Source of the DNA: Enterobacteriaceae bacterium 4M9
GTDB taxonomy: Bacteria; Pseudomonadota; Gammaproteobacteria; Enterobacterales; Enterobacteriaceae
Direction: 5' to 3'
Assembly: GCA_010092695.1 (NCBI GenBank)
Contig: JAADJJ010000001.1
Location: 1,116,001-1,180,000 of the forward strand
DNA length: 64,000 nt
Part shown: positions 43,064-54,500 of the stretch, in pieces
How the letters are laid out: each line of letters starts with the position of its first letter
How positions within the stretch are numbered: the first letter of the stretch is position 1
Position numbers and translations under genes: made by a program
The notes under the pieces: model-generated
Told to the model about the DNA's origin: nothing
The model's database searches: none
The model's input: only the letters and a program-made list of their open reading frames with translations

Positions 43064-44011
43064 TTATTTTGCCAGTCGTTTTTCGATGGCGTCCATCAGC
43101 ATGCCCGTGATGGAGACCGGGAAGGCCGCTTCAATTTCACGCACGCAGGTCGGGCTGGTGACATTCACTTCTGTCAGTCTGTCGCCGATGATATCCAGGC
43201 CTACGAAGATGAGGCCTTTGGCTTTAAGCATCGGGGCGACGCGACGCGCAATGGCCCAGTCGCTTTCGCTGAGCGGGCGCGCTTCACCGCGACCACCGGC
43301 GGCAAGGTTACCGCGGGTTTCGCCGCCTTGCGGAATACGTGCCAGGCAATAGGGCACCGGCTCGCCGTCCACAACCAGTACGCGCTTATCACCATCTTTA
43401 ATGGCGGGCAGGTAATTCTGCGCCATGCAGTAGCGGGTACCGTGCAGCGTAAGCGTTTCGGCAATCACCGGCAGGTTGGGGTCACCTTCTTTTACGCGAA
43501 AGATGGAAGCACCGCCCATGCCGTCCAGCGGTTTAAGGATGATATCGCCGTGTTTTTCCCAGAACGCTTTCAACTGAGCTTTGTTGCGGGTAACCAGCGT
43601 GTCTGGTGTCAGGTCGGCAAACCAGGCCGTGTAGAGCTTCTCGTTACAATCGCGCAGGCTCTGCGGCTTGTTGACGATTAGCGTGCCTTTTTCTTCAGCG
43701 CGCTCAAGAATATAGGTGGCGTAAATATATTCCGTGTCAAACGGCGGGTCTTTGCGCATCAGGATGACGTTCAGGTCGGCCAGCGCCAGATCCTGTTCAT
43801 CATTGAAGGTGTACCAGCTGTCGTAGTTTTGTTCCACGCTCAGTTTACGGGTGCGGGCGCGGGCTTCACCGTTGTCCAGATACAGGTCCGCCATTTCCAT
43901 ATAATGCAACTCATAGCCGCGGCGCTGTGCTTCGAGCAGCATGGCAAAGCTGGTGTCTTTTTTGATATTGATGGATGAAATGGGATCCATCACGATGCCG
44001 AGCTTGATCAT
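43064..44011 (-). CDS. gshB: Glutathione synthetase GshB
   Basis: A 315-residue ATP-grasp ligase that joins gamma-glutamylcysteine and glycine to form glutathione. The N-terminus IKLGIVMDPISSINIKKDTS is distinctive. The ATP-grasp parts include GDIILKPLDGMGGASIFRV and a late VGLDIIGDRLTEVNVTSPT metal-binding segment. It is close to E. coli GshB in length. It starts 11 bp after the rsmE stop, so rsmE and gshB are co-transcribed. Confidence 0.97.
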   Translation of the reverse strand: MIKLGIVMDPISSINIKKDTSFAMLLEAQRRGYELHYMEMADLYLDNGEARARTRKLSVEQNYDSWYTFNDEQDLALADLNVILMRKDPPFDTEYIYATYILERAEEKGTLIVNKPQSLRDCNEKLYTAWFADLTPDTLVTRNKAQLKAFWEKHGDIILKPLDGMGGASIFRVKEGDPNLPVIAETLTLHGTRYCMAQNYLPAIKDGDKRVLVVDGEPVPYCLARIPQGGETRGNLAAGGRGEARPLSESDWAIARRVAPMLKAKGLIFVGLDIIGDRLTEVNVTSPTCVREIEAAFPVSITGMLMDAIEKRLAK

Positions 44012-44022
44012 TCTTTTCTCCT

Positions 44023-44754
44023 TCAGCCCAGATCGCCAAACCGCACCTGAAGCGCGGTAATAGCGGTGAGCGCGGTGGTTTCAGTGCGCAAAACGCGCGG
44101 TCCCAGCAAAATATCGGTAAAGCCGTGGTTTGCCGTGCGGGCGATTTCATCTGCCGACAGCCCGCCTTCCGGGCCAATGAGCAACCTGACCTGCTTAACC
44201 GGCACCGGGAGCGTGTTAATGCTCTGACTGGCGCGTGGATGCAGATTGAGCTTCAGCCCATCAGTTGGCTCGCCGCACCAGTCTTCGAGCGCCATTGCCG
44301 GGCGAATTTCAGGGATGCGGTTACGCCCACACTGTTCGCAGGCGGCAATAGCGATTTTACGCCACTGCTGCAATTTTTTATCGAGACGTTCGCCGTCAAG
44401 TTTAACGCCGCAACGCTCAGAAAGCAGAGGCGTGATGGTGTTTACACCCAGCTCAATCGATTTCTGAATCGTAAACTCCATCTTTTCGCCGCGTGACATC
44501 ACCTGCCCCAGGTGGATATCCAGCGGGGATTCCCGGTCTGCCAGCGTGCTGTCTGTCACCTGAACCTGCACACGCTTTTTGTCGGCGACGATAATCTCAG
44601 CGTTAAAAATATAATTGCTGCCGTCGAAAAGCTGTAGCGTCTGGCCGGTGCTCATGCGCAGCACACGTCCAACGTGGTTTGCAGCATCGTCGCTGAGCGC
44701 TACCTGGTCACCTACATTAAGCGGTTGCGGGTGATAAATGCGGGGAATACGCAT
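44023..44754 (-). CDS. rsmE: 16S rRNA (uracil1498-N3)-methyltransferase RsmE
   Basis: The protein is 243 residues from the ATG at 44754 (MRIPRIYHPQPL), in register with E. coli RsmE; a longer open frame upstream has no support. RsmE methylates N3 of U1498 in 16S rRNA with SAM. The N-terminal PUA-like domain is followed by a SPOUT domain whose trefoil knot includes LLIGPEGGLSADEI and LGPRVLRTETTALTAI. It leads the rsmE-gshB pair. Confidence 0.97.
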   Translation of the reverse strand: MRIPRIYHPQPLNVGDQVALSDDAANHVGRVLRMSTGQTLQLFDGSNYIFNAEIIVADKKRVQVQVTDSTLADRESPLDIHLGQVMSRGEKMEFTIQKSIELGVNTITPLLSERCGVKLDGERLDKKLQQWRKIAIAACEQCGRNRIPEIRPAMALEDWCGEPTDGLKLNLHPRASQSINTLPVPVKQVRLLIGPEGGLSADEIARTANHGFTDILLGPRVLRTETTALTAITALQVRFGDLG

Positions 44755-45233
44755 AACAGTTCCAGTCTGATTTGATAAGACGCCGTCGCGGCTTTCTGTA
44801 ACAAAAAGCCGCGGCGGCGGTAATGTTTGCTCCGGCCTGATGGCGCGACATTGCAAGATTCAGTGCGACATTCAGGGCGGCTTAGTTCTGAGTATGTTAG
44901 CCGTTTTGCTCTTGCGGGTCATCCTGCAAGGGGCAGTGCGAGCGCTAAGATTCGTGCTATTTGGGTATTGCCTGCGAGAGGCTGCGGGGGTGTTGCCGCG
45001 TAATAAAAGCCGCTGACGGGTTCACATAAGACGCGACGGTAAGAGGGCTATTGCGCGTATTTACGCGCATCTCGCAAGCCTTGGTATGTGCTGTGCTATG
45101 ACCACGCGCTGGTGCAACAGGGACTTTATTGCCAGGAACAGAGGATCTGCCATGATGCAGAACACGTCACTCAGCGCCGCTGGTTTGCGTGCGGCAGGAA
45201 CGTGCTTGAGGAACGTGGCGGCAGGGTTAGCGG
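44755..45233. other. Intergenic region between rsmE and endA
   Basis: About 480 bp with no supported gene. Short open frames on the plus strand (for example from 45154 after AGAGGAT) run into endA antisense and show no family features. Promoter elements for rsmE are expected here but not clear enough to mark. Confidence 0.4.
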
Positions 45234-45938
45234 CTAACTCTGGCAGGCCTGTTGCACATACGGATTGTGGTTGCCCTGAATGCGCGCAATGCGCATATCG
45301 CGTTCACATTCCCACTGGGTTACCGGGTGGAGTCGATTCCAGGCCTCAAAAAGCTGGGTTTGCTGACGTGAAAGCCTTAATTGCCAGGTATCGCGCATAT
45401 AGAACCAGGTGCGGGCAATAGCCCCACGTGAGGGAGCAGGCGGCTGGGCGCGTTTGCCTTTAAAATCCACCTTCATGGTGCAGCGGCCATACTGGCCCTC
45501 GCCGCCTTGCCACTGGGTGAACATAAAATTGTTACGATCGCCGTTGATTTCACCAATAGCAGGCTGGATGTTGTGAAGATCGGCTTCTATTTTGCGAAAA
45601 TGAACATCTTTATTGCACGCTTTTCTGCCACCATTTTGCCAGCACTGTAGCTGGTGACCGAACGTCCAGGCGGGAACCACATGCTCCCACTCAATGCGTG
45701 TGGCGCGGTTTTCGTTTTTTCTGACCTTGTAGCCGCAAGATGCGAGGTCGGGTACGCCTTTTTTACCCTGCCAGTTAATCTTACATCCACAGTAAAAACT
45801 GCCTGGTGCATCGGCATGGATGCGAATACTGGCCGTCTTCGCCTGGGCAAAACTCGTCAGTGGCGACGTGCTGGCGATACTGGGTTTACCCATAAACAGA
45901 GCTAAGGCAAAAAGTGCTAAAAAAACGTTACGATACAT
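45234..45938 (-). CDS. endA: Periplasmic DNA-specific endonuclease I
   Basis: A 234-residue protein with a signal peptide (MYRNVFLALFALALFMGKPSIAS). The mature part has the beta-beta-alpha metal nuclease motif RIEWEHVVPAW with the catalytic His, and EINGDRNNFMF further on; FYCGCKINWQGKKG lies near its start. Length is one residue shorter than E. coli EndA. It cleaves double-stranded DNA in the periplasm and is inhibited by RNA in E. coli. It follows sprT on the minus strand. Confidence 0.97.
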   Translation of the reverse strand: MYRNVFLALFALALFMGKPSIASTSPLTSFAQAKTASIRIHADAPGSFYCGCKINWQGKKGVPDLASCGYKVRKNENRATRIEWEHVVPAWTFGHQLQCWQNGGRKACNKDVHFRKIEADLHNIQPAIGEINGDRNNFMFTQWQGGEGQYGRCTMKVDFKGKRAQPPAPSRGAIARTWFYMRDTWQLRLSRQQTQLFEAWNRLHPVTQWECERDMRIARIQGNHNPYVQQACQS

Positions 45939-46032
45939 TACGATGCTTTATTTCCTGAGCAAATGCGCCGCGGATACTGAAGCATTTCTTAGCGTCTTTC
46001 AACCAATAATGCCTGATGCTTCCTGAAGGTTC

Positions 46033-46542
46033 TTATTGTGTGTGAGTGTCTGGCTTTAGCAGTGTGCCGCAGTGTACGCAGCGATATTCAGCCTCTGCGC
46101 GCAGTATACGATTGTGGCGACGCACCGTTAATTGATGGCTCTGGCAGGAGCATGAGTAGGGGAAGGTTTTACGCGCCAGAGAGTCCATCGCAAAGCGATG
46201 GGTCCGACGTGCAGGAACGTTCAGAATGGTTTCCATCATCCATTTCCATTCCTTTCCGTGTGGTGCGACGCGACCAAAGTGATGCCATACCAGAAGGTGG
46301 GCAAGTTCGTGCGGTACGACTTCATCAATAAAAGCCTGCTGGTTTTCCAGCAGCAGGACTGGATTGAGACGGATTTCGTTGCTTTCAGGCCAGGCGGTGC
46401 CTGCTGCCGTACCTCGCTGGTTCCAGAGAATTTTCGGCTCAGGATAATTGCGCTCAAGACGCTGGCAGGCGAGCGCAAGGTTAGTGCGCAGGCTGTGCAT
46501 GACGGTCTGTTGAATGGAGAAGGGGATACGGGGCGTTTTCAT
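46033..46542 (-). CDS. sprT: SprT family zinc metalloprotein
   Basis: The protein is 169 residues from the ATG at 46542 (MKTPRIPFSIQQTVMH), in register with E. coli SprT; a 12-residue longer frame is open but not needed. The HELAH zinc-protease motif (in VVPHELAHLLVWHHFG) and the C-terminal Cys pairs CSC and CVHC, which suggest a zinc ribbon, are present. The family relates to eukaryotic Spartan, but the bacterial function is unclear. In E. coli galP and metK follow on this side; here an accessory adhesin locus does. Confidence 0.95.
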   Translation of the reverse strand: MKTPRIPFSIQQTVMHSLRTNLALACQRLERNYPEPKILWNQRGTAAGTAWPESNEIRLNPVLLLENQQAFIDEVVPHELAHLLVWHHFGRVAPHGKEWKWMMETILNVPARRTHRFAMDSLARKTFPYSCSCQSHQLTVRRHNRILRAEAEYRCVHCGTLLKPDTHTQ

Positions 46543-47118
46543 AGCGCAGAGCATAGTGAGGTTCCCGCTGTCATACAAGTCTGCTTTACCTGATGAGGCT
46601 TACGTGCAGGCAGATGACAAAAAGTGCTATTTATTGACATAGCTTCAAAAAAAATGGCAAAAAATTGCGTTAAATCCTAAGGGTAATTAACGCAAAAATG
46701 TTCAATCCCCGTTGGGATAAATTCCCTTTCGCAACAATTAGATTGGAATTTTCTTATACCGATAAGTGTGTCTTAATTTTGTAAAAGTAATTTTTCTGGC
46801 GCTTTTTAATAACAATACGGCAACATGTGGATATGGTGGGTAATTGAAAAATCTGATAGCTTTGTCATCAGAAAAAAGGGTGTGTTAAGCAAACCAAAAA
46901 TGCCGTTCTTATTATTTTTCTTATTTCTTTTTTCCTGATTTTTTCTCCTTCGTGTGGCCAGTTTTTCTTACATTGGCTATAAGAATGTGAGTGTTATTTT
47001 TAAGTGGTTTTGGTTTTTTCTTAAGAAAAGCAATTTGTCCAGGCGAGGACCGATTGTAGTAATGGATAATGGCCCTGCCAGGGCGTTGTAAAGGGATGTA
47101 GAAAAAGGGAAGCTGTTG
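46543..47118. promoter_or_regulatory. AT-rich intergenic region upstream of the adhesin secretion locus
   Basis: About 575 bp between sprT (minus) and the TolC-like gene (plus). It is visibly AT-rich with many A/T runs and no supported gene. A TTGACA occurs at 46634-46639 but has no good -10 at the proper distance. AAGGGA just before 47119 is the Shine-Dalgarno of the next gene. Probable H-NS-type control is inference from composition. Confidence 0.45.
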
Positions 47119-48456
47119 ATGACAAAATCACTTATACCTGCTGTTACTGCCTTACTTTGTTTTGCTCTCTCAGCACCGGCCTTTTCTGCCCCTGCATCTG
47201 CGGGAAAGGGTACGCCGGGTGTTGCTCGTATTGATGCCGTCACGCTTAAAGAAAGTATTCTCTTCGCGCTCGATCGCGACCCTTCTGTTAGCCAGCAGGC
47301 GGCGCAGCTTGGCATTGGCCAGGCGCAAATTGATGAGGCCCGCAGCGGCTGGTTTCCACAAATTTCCCTGAACGGCAGCACCGGCCACAGCCAGACGACG
47401 GACTCCAGCGGTTCATTAAAAAACTCGGCTGCCTGGGGGCTGACGGTTACGCAGCTTGTTTACGACTTTGGTAAAACGCAAAGCAGCATCAACCAGCAAA
47501 AAAGCCAGGAACAAAATTACCGCTATCAGTTGATGGCAACGTTTACCGATGTCGCTGAAAAAACGGCGCTGGCGTATGTGGATGTTAAGCGTTATGACGC
47601 ACTTAACGCGGCGGCACAGGAGCATATCGCGGCCCTGGAAGGGGTTCAGCGCATGGTGAGCCTGCGTGCAGATGCCGGGCTGAATTCCCGCTCTGACGTA
47701 CTGTTAGCACAAACGCGTATCACGGGCATGAAGGCGACGCTTGAGCAGTATCGCGCGTCGCTCCAGAGCGCGCGCGCGCGCCTGGGCGTGCTGACTGGCG
47801 TACAGGCAACAAAGTATGCCGAGCCGCCGCAGACGCTGGTTAACGATCCGGTGCCGCTTGACCAGATTGACTACACCTGGATCCCCGCCGTGCTGGCTGC
47901 TCGCGCTCAGGAGAGCGCATCGGGTTTTGCTGTAGACAGAGCAAAGTCCCAGCACTGGCCAACGCTCAGTTTGCAGGGCGGGCGCACACGTTATGAATCA
48001 GACAACCGTAGCTACTGGGATGACCAGGTTCAGCTCAAGGTGGACGCGCCGCTGTACCAGGGCGGGGCTGTCTCTGCACGCGTACGCCAGGCCGAGGGCG
48101 CACGCCAGATGGCTTCCACGCAGGTCGATCAGGCTCGTTTCGATATCCTGCAAAAAGCGGCAGTGGCTCAGGCTGACTGGCAGGGTGCCAACGGTCGTGA
48201 GCAGGCCGGACAGCAGCAACTGGATAACGCACGCCGTACGCGTGATGTGTACAAAAACGAATATACGCTCAGTAAGCGCAGCTTAAGTGATTTATTGAGT
48301 GTGGAGCAGGACATCTGGCAAGCGGCGCTATCACGTATTACCGCTGAATATGATAACTGGGTGGCAGCGGTTAACTATGCAGCCGCACTTGATACGCTGT
48401 TACCTCTGACCGGAATAGAAAAAAACACCGCAAATACACTACCAGACCTGAATTGA
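47119..48456 (+). CDS. TolC-family outer-membrane protein of a type I secretion system
   Basis: The protein is 445 residues from the ATG at 47119; a TTG three bases upstream is not preferred. A signal peptide (LIPAVTALLCFALSAPAFSA) is followed by two outer-membrane efflux repeats. Typical blocks are AQIDEARSGWFPQISLNG, AWGLTVTQLVYDFGKTQSSI, a matching SLQGGRTRYESDNR in the second half, and LYQGGAVSARVRQAEG. It resembles the LapE/AggA/BapD type that pairs with giant adhesins. The adhesin gene begins 128 bp later, so it is very likely the exit channel for that protein. Matching ABC and membrane-fusion genes are not in the window. Confidence 0.92.
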   Translation: MTKSLIPAVTALLCFALSAPAFSAPASAGKGTPGVARIDAVTLKESILFALDRDPSVSQQAAQLGIGQAQIDEARSGWFPQISLNGSTGHSQTTDSSGSLKNSAAWGLTVTQLVYDFGKTQSSINQQKSQEQNYRYQLMATFTDVAEKTALAYVDVKRYDALNAAAQEHIAALEGVQRMVSLRADAGLNSRSDVLLAQTRITGMKATLEQYRASLQSARARLGVLTGVQATKYAEPPQTLVNDPVPLDQIDYTWIPAVLAARAQESASGFAVDRAKSQHWPTLSLQGGRTRYESDNRSYWDDQVQLKVDAPLYQGGAVSARVRQAEGARQMASTQVDQARFDILQKAAVAQADWQGANGREQAGQQQLDNARRTRDVYKNEYTLSKRSLSDLLSVEQDIWQAALSRITAEYDNWVAAVNYAAALDTLLPLTGIEKNTANTLPDLN

Positions 48457-48462
48457 TTCATG

Positions 48463-48490
48463 GTGGCCATAAATATGGCCGCCACTTTTT
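48463..48490 (+). terminator. Hairpin with T-run between the TolC-like gene and the adhesin gene
   Basis: GTGGCCAT (48463-48470) pairs with ATGGCCGCCAC (48475-48485), with a bulge, and is followed by TTTTT at 48486-48490. It lies 7 bp after the TolC-like stop. It could terminate or attenuate transcription so that channel and adhesin are made in different amounts. Confidence 0.6.
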
Positions 48491-48584
48491 CGTACTTAAA
48501 ATGTGACAACGACAGCCCGTCGGCTGGGCGTTTCAAAGAATGGAGAGCGTATCCCTACGGGGATATATGCAAGGAGATAAAACA

Positions 48585-51500
48585 ATGAGTAAAATCGTTG
48601 ACGTCATTATTCGCAAAACTTCCGAAAAAGCGACGGTCAGAGGGGACGGTAGTCTTTCTCTTTCTGTTTCTGCACCCAGTGTTATTCAGGTTCATGCTTC
48701 GGCTCAGGATGTCGTTAAGTATGAGCGCATTGGTAAAGATCTTTTAATCTATATGAAAGACGGCAGCGTTATTCGCTGCAGCAATTATTTCCAGGAAGCA
48801 CTGAACGAAGATGAACGCGAGCACTCCGAGCTGGTTTTCATTGACGGACAAGAACTTACTCATATCTCCTTTGCTAATATTGGCGATCTCAATTCTGCTG
48901 TTGCGATGGAACTGGCGCCTGTTGCGACACCTATCCAAAGTATTGAACCGTTCCTCGGTACTGACAGCCCGGACTGGATGCCTGTGCTCGGCGCTATCCT
49001 CGCGGGTGGCGCTCTCGGTGCGCTGCTTGCCAGCAACAGCCATAGCTCAAAAACCAAAACTGAGGTGATTGATAACACCAAAGAAGTGGAGAGCACCAAA
49101 CCCACCTTTATCGTCAGCGATACGCAGGGCGACAAGCAGGGTGTGCTGGTAAACAAAGCCGTTACTGATGACACCACGCCGACCTTTAGCGGCACCGGTC
49201 AGGCGGGCGCGACTATCCAGATTAAAGATGCCAGCGGCAATACCATCGCCAGCACGATGATAGGCAGCGACGGTAAATGGAGCGTTAAGCTCCCGGCACA
49301 GACTGACGGCACGCATAAGTGGTCAGTCGTACAGATTGATGGCAGCAAAACGGTTTCTGCTGGCGACATTACGCTGACAGTGAATACCAAAGAAGCGGAT
49401 ATCACCGTTGAAACTACCGCAGGTGATGACGTTATTAACGCCGCCGAGCAGGCTGCGGGCTTTACGCTGTCGGGTACAACAACCAATCTGGCAAGCGGCA
49501 CGGAACTGAGCGTTAAGCTCAACGGTAAAACCTATAGCGCAAAAGTAGGCGCTGACGGTAAGTGGAGCGTAAATGTCCCGGCGGCAGATGCGAAAGCGCT
49601 GGCTGATGGCAACTGGACGGTAACTGTTACCGGAACGGATGCGACCGGGAATACGGTGACCACCACCCAGGGGCTGGGTGTGGATACCAAAGCGCCCACG
49701 CTGGTCGCGGATTCACTGACTGCCGATAACGTGGTGAATGCCGCAGAGCACGGCGGTTCGCTGAAGCTTACGGGCAAATCTGACGCAGAAGCGGGCCAGA
49801 CGGTCACTGTTGTGCTCAACGGTAAAACCTACACCGGCAAAGTCGGCGCTGACGGTACCTGGAGCGTGACGCTGGATGCGCAAGGTGTTGCGGCACTCCA
49901 GGAAGGCCATCATGACGCTAAAGTGAGCGTCAGTGACCAGGCGGGTAACGTCACCAGTATTACCGCAGGCTTCACGGTCGACACGGCTGCGCCGGTTGTG
50001 ACCGTTGACATTATTGCGGGCGATAACATTCTCAACGCCGCTGAGCAGAACGAAGTTCAGATTATCTCCGGTCGCGCGGTGGGTGCAGCAGAAGACGACA
50101 TTGTCGTGGTTAAAATCGGCAATTACACCGTAAGCGGTCTGGTGAAGGCCGACGGTACCTGGAGCGTTGGCGTTCCACCGTCTGAATTTGCCAAACTGCC
50201 AACCGGCTCCGACGTTGCCGTTACTGTAACCGTTACTGATAAAGCCGGTAACGTAGGCCACGGCGGCAGCACGATTCAGTTAATCGGTGAAGCGCCGAAA
50301 TTTACCGTTGATACTATCAGCGGCGATAACGTGCTGAACGCGACCGAAGCAACCCAGCCGCTGACGCTCAGCGGTACGACCAACCTGCCTGACGGCAGCA
50401 AAGCGGTCGTCACCCTTAACGGCAAGGAATACAGCGCGACCATCGCTAACGGCAAATGGACGGCCCAGGTGCCGACAACCGATGTCGTCAACCTGGCGAA
50501 CACCACTTATATTGTTAAAATCAGCGGTTCGGACGTAACGGGTAACCCAGGCTCTGCCAGCGGCAACGTGCTGGTGGATACCGTTCTGCCGACCGTCGTC
50601 ATCAATACCTTTGCAGGCGATAACAAAGTCAACCTCAGTGAACTGGGCCAGGAACTGCTGCTCAGTGGCCGCGTGATCGGCGCTGCAGCGGGCGATACGG
50701 TGAGTATCACTATCGGCAACAAATCGTTTTCTGCCAAAGTAGGCAGCGATCTGAGCTGGAAAGTCACCGTGGCGGCTAACGGCCTGACTGACCTGGGTGA
50801 CGGTAGCCTGACTATTACCGCTGCGGTCACTAACGCGCATGGCAATACTGGCGAAGGCCAGCGTGATATCAGCATCAACGCACAGCTGCCGGGCCTGCGC
50901 ATCAATACCGTGTCCGGTGATGATGTGGTTAACGCCATTGAGCAGAACCAGGATCTGACCATCACAGGTGGCAGTGAACATCTGGCCGTTAACACGCCAA
51001 TTACCATTACCATCAACGGTGTTAATTATCCGTCTATCGTCGGTGAAGGCGGTAAGTGGCAAATCGGCGTTTCGGCCGCAGAACTGAAAAACTGGCCGGA
51101 AGGCGACGTTGAGATCAAAGCATCCGCGAAGGACGATCACGGTAACCCGGTTGAGATCGGCCACTCCGTTGAACTCGATCTGAATGAAGTTGCTATCACC
51201 ATCGATAAAGTCAGCGGCGATGACATCATCAACGCCGCTGAAAAAGGTGAGTCACTGCTGATTAGCGGTATGACTCAGGGTGTTGAAGCGGGTCAGACGG
51301 TGGTTGTGAAGTTTGCAGGCCTGGTTAAAACCGCTGAAGTCCAGGCAGACGGTAGCTGGAGTCTGACTATTCAGCCGTCTGAGATGGATTCCCTGATAGA
51401 GGGCCGCGCGGATATTTCCGTGAGCGTCACTAACATCAACGGCAACAGCGCCGACGGTGCACGTACCATTATTGTTGATACGCTTGCGCCGACGCTTGCC

Positions 51501-54500
51501 ATCGACAGCATCACTGACGATAACATCATTAACGCCACAGAGGCGGGCCAGGCGCTGGCTATCACCGGCTCCAGCGACGCGGAAGCGGGTCAGCAGGTGC
51601 AGGTTACCGTCAATGGTAAAACCTACACCGGTACCGTTAAAACCGATGGTACCTGGAGCGTTGACGTTCCGGCGGCTGATATGTCGGCCCTGAAAGACGG
51701 CAACCTGACCGTGAAGGCAAGTGTGAGTGATGTTGCTGGTAACAGCACCGACAGCACGCGTGTTGCGCTGGTCGATGCCTCTGTGCCTGTCATTACCATC
51801 AATACGTTTGCCGCCGATGACATTATCAATGCAACCGAGCACGGTCAGGCGCAGATCTTAAGTGGTACCAGCACCGGCGGTGCTGCGGGCGACCTGGTGA
51901 CTATTACCGTTGGCGATAAGTCCTGGACTACCGTGCTGGATGCTAGCGGTAACTGGAGCCTTGGCCTGAGCGCTAATGAAATCAAGGCGTTTGCACAAGA
52001 TAATTACACTTTCACTGTGTCTGTCACCGACGGCGCGGGCAACACCGGCGAAGCGAAGCATGACTTCAGCGTCAACCTGACTGCGCCGCAAATCGCTATC
52101 GATACCCTCGCCACTGACGACGTGGTGAACGCGCTGGAAAAAGGCGCGGACCTGGAGATCACCGGTACCAGCAATCAGCCATCCGGCACAGAAATTACCG
52201 TTACGCTTAACGGCGTCAATTATGTGGCCAAAACGGGCGCAGACGGCAGCTGGAGCGTGACGGTACCGGCAGCAAATGTCTCTGTACTGGGCGAAGCGGG
52301 CTACACCGTGACCGCCAGTGTTACCGACACCATGGGCAACAGCAGCAGCGCTGAGCACACCTTTGTGGTGGACAGCGCACTGCCGACCGTGACCATCAAC
52401 CTGCTGGCCGGTGATGACATCATCAACAAGGCCGAGGTGGACGCGGGCCAGACTCTGACCGGTAGCGTTACTAACGCCGCCGCGGGCGACACCGTCACCA
52501 TCGTGATTGGTGGCAAATCTTATGAGGCAGAAGTCCAGGCCGACCTGAGCTGGAGCCTGCCGCTGTCTGCTGAGGTGCTGACCGCGCTCGGCGACGGTAA
52601 GCTGACCCTTACCGCGTCTGTGACTAACGGGGTCGGCAACACCGGCACCGGCAGCCGCGAGGTGGAGATCGATGCCAATATTCCGGGGATCCGCGTCGAT
52701 ACCGTGGCCGGTGATGACATCATCAACAGCATTGAACACCAGCAGAACCTGATTATTACCGGCACCAGCGACGGGCTGGCGGCGGGCAGTGCCGTGACCG
52801 TGACCATCAACGGCGTGACGCACCCGGCGACCGTGCTGGCAGACGGCACATGGCAGGCCTCCGTGGCCGCCGCTGAAGTAGCCGGCTGGGCGGCAGGCAC
52901 GCTGGACATCGCCGTCAGCGGCCAGAGCAGCGCCGGTAACCCGGTGGAAATCGCTCACCAGGTGGAAATTGACCTGTCTGATGTCTCTGTCAGCATCAAC
53001 ACCATCACCGACGACAACGTGCTGAGCGCGGCCGAGAAAGGCGAGGCGCTGGCGTTGTCCGGCCAGACCAGCAACGTGGAAGCGGGCCAGACCGTGACCA
53101 TCACCTTTGCCGGTAAGACCTACACGGCAACGGTGGACGCTGAAGGCAACTGGAGCCACACGGTGCCGGCAGCCGACCTGGCGAGCCTGAAAGACGGCGA
53201 TGCCAGCGTGCAGGTGAGCGTCACCAACGTGAACGGCAACAGCGCGTCGGCTTCACACGGCTACAGCGTGGATGCCACGGCACCGACCCTGACCATCGAC
53301 ACCGTGGCGGGCGACAACATCCTGAACGCCACGGAGGCGGGCCAGACGCTGGCCATCACCGGCACCAGCAACGCAGAAGCGGGCCAGACCGTGACCCTGA
53401 CGCTGGACGGTAAAACCTACACCGGCACCGTGCAGGCTGACGGCAGCTGGAGCATTGATGTGGGCGCAGAGGCGCTGCAGGCGCTGGCTGACGGTACGGC
53501 GGCAGTCACCGCGACCGTGAGCGACAAAGCGGGCAACAGCAGCGATGCCGCGACCAGCATTCTGGTTGACCAGACAACGCCGGTAATCAGCGTTGATCCG
53601 ATCACCGCCGATAACATCCTTAACGCCAGCGAGCACGGCCAGGCGCTGATCGTCAGCGGCTCTGTGACCGGCGCCGAAGCGGGCGATAAGATCGTTATCA
53701 CGCTGAACGGCAAAACCTACAACGGCGTGGTGGATGCAAACGGCAACTGGAGCGTGCCGGTGAAAGCCGCAGACGTGTCCGCACTGTCTGAGCAGGGTTA
53801 CACCCTTGAAGCGACCCTGACCGATAAAGCCGGCAACACCGGTGAAGCGACCCACGACTTCACCGTGCACCTGACTGAGCCGGAAATAGCTATTAACGCC
53901 ATTGCTGGCGATGACGTGGTGAACGCGCTGGAGAAGGCCGCCGACTTGGTTATCTCCGGCACCAGCAACCAGCCTGTAGATACTGACGTGACAGTGGTAC
54001 TGAACGGTAAAACCTATACCGCGCAGACCAAGGCCGATGGTAGCTGGAGTATCACCATATCGGCTACCGACGTGGCAGCGCTGGGCGAAGCGGGCTACAC
54101 CGTGACCGCCAGCGTCACCGACGTGACCAACAACAGCGGTAGCACAGAGCACACCTTTGTGGTGGACAGCGCGCTGCCGAGCGTGACCATCAACCTGCTG
54201 GCCGGTGATGACATCATCAACAAGGCCGAGGTGGACGCGGGCCAGACCCTGACCGGTAGCGTCACCAACGCCGCCGCAGGCGATATCGTCACCATCGTGA
54301 TTGGCGGCAAATCTTACGAGGCAGAAGTCCAGTCCGACCTGAGCTGGAGCCTGCCGCTGTCTGCTGAGGTGCTGACCGCACTCGGCGACGGTAAGCTGAC
54401 CCTTACCGCGTCTGTGACTAACGGGGTCGGCAACACCGGCACCGGCAGCCGCGAGGTGGAGATCGATGCCAACATTCCGGGGATCCGCGTCGATACCGTG

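Noticed and set aside
45086..45421. 111-codon plus-strand frame between rsmE and endA
   Set aside because: More than half is antisense to the end of endA, and the composition and sequence show no family signal.
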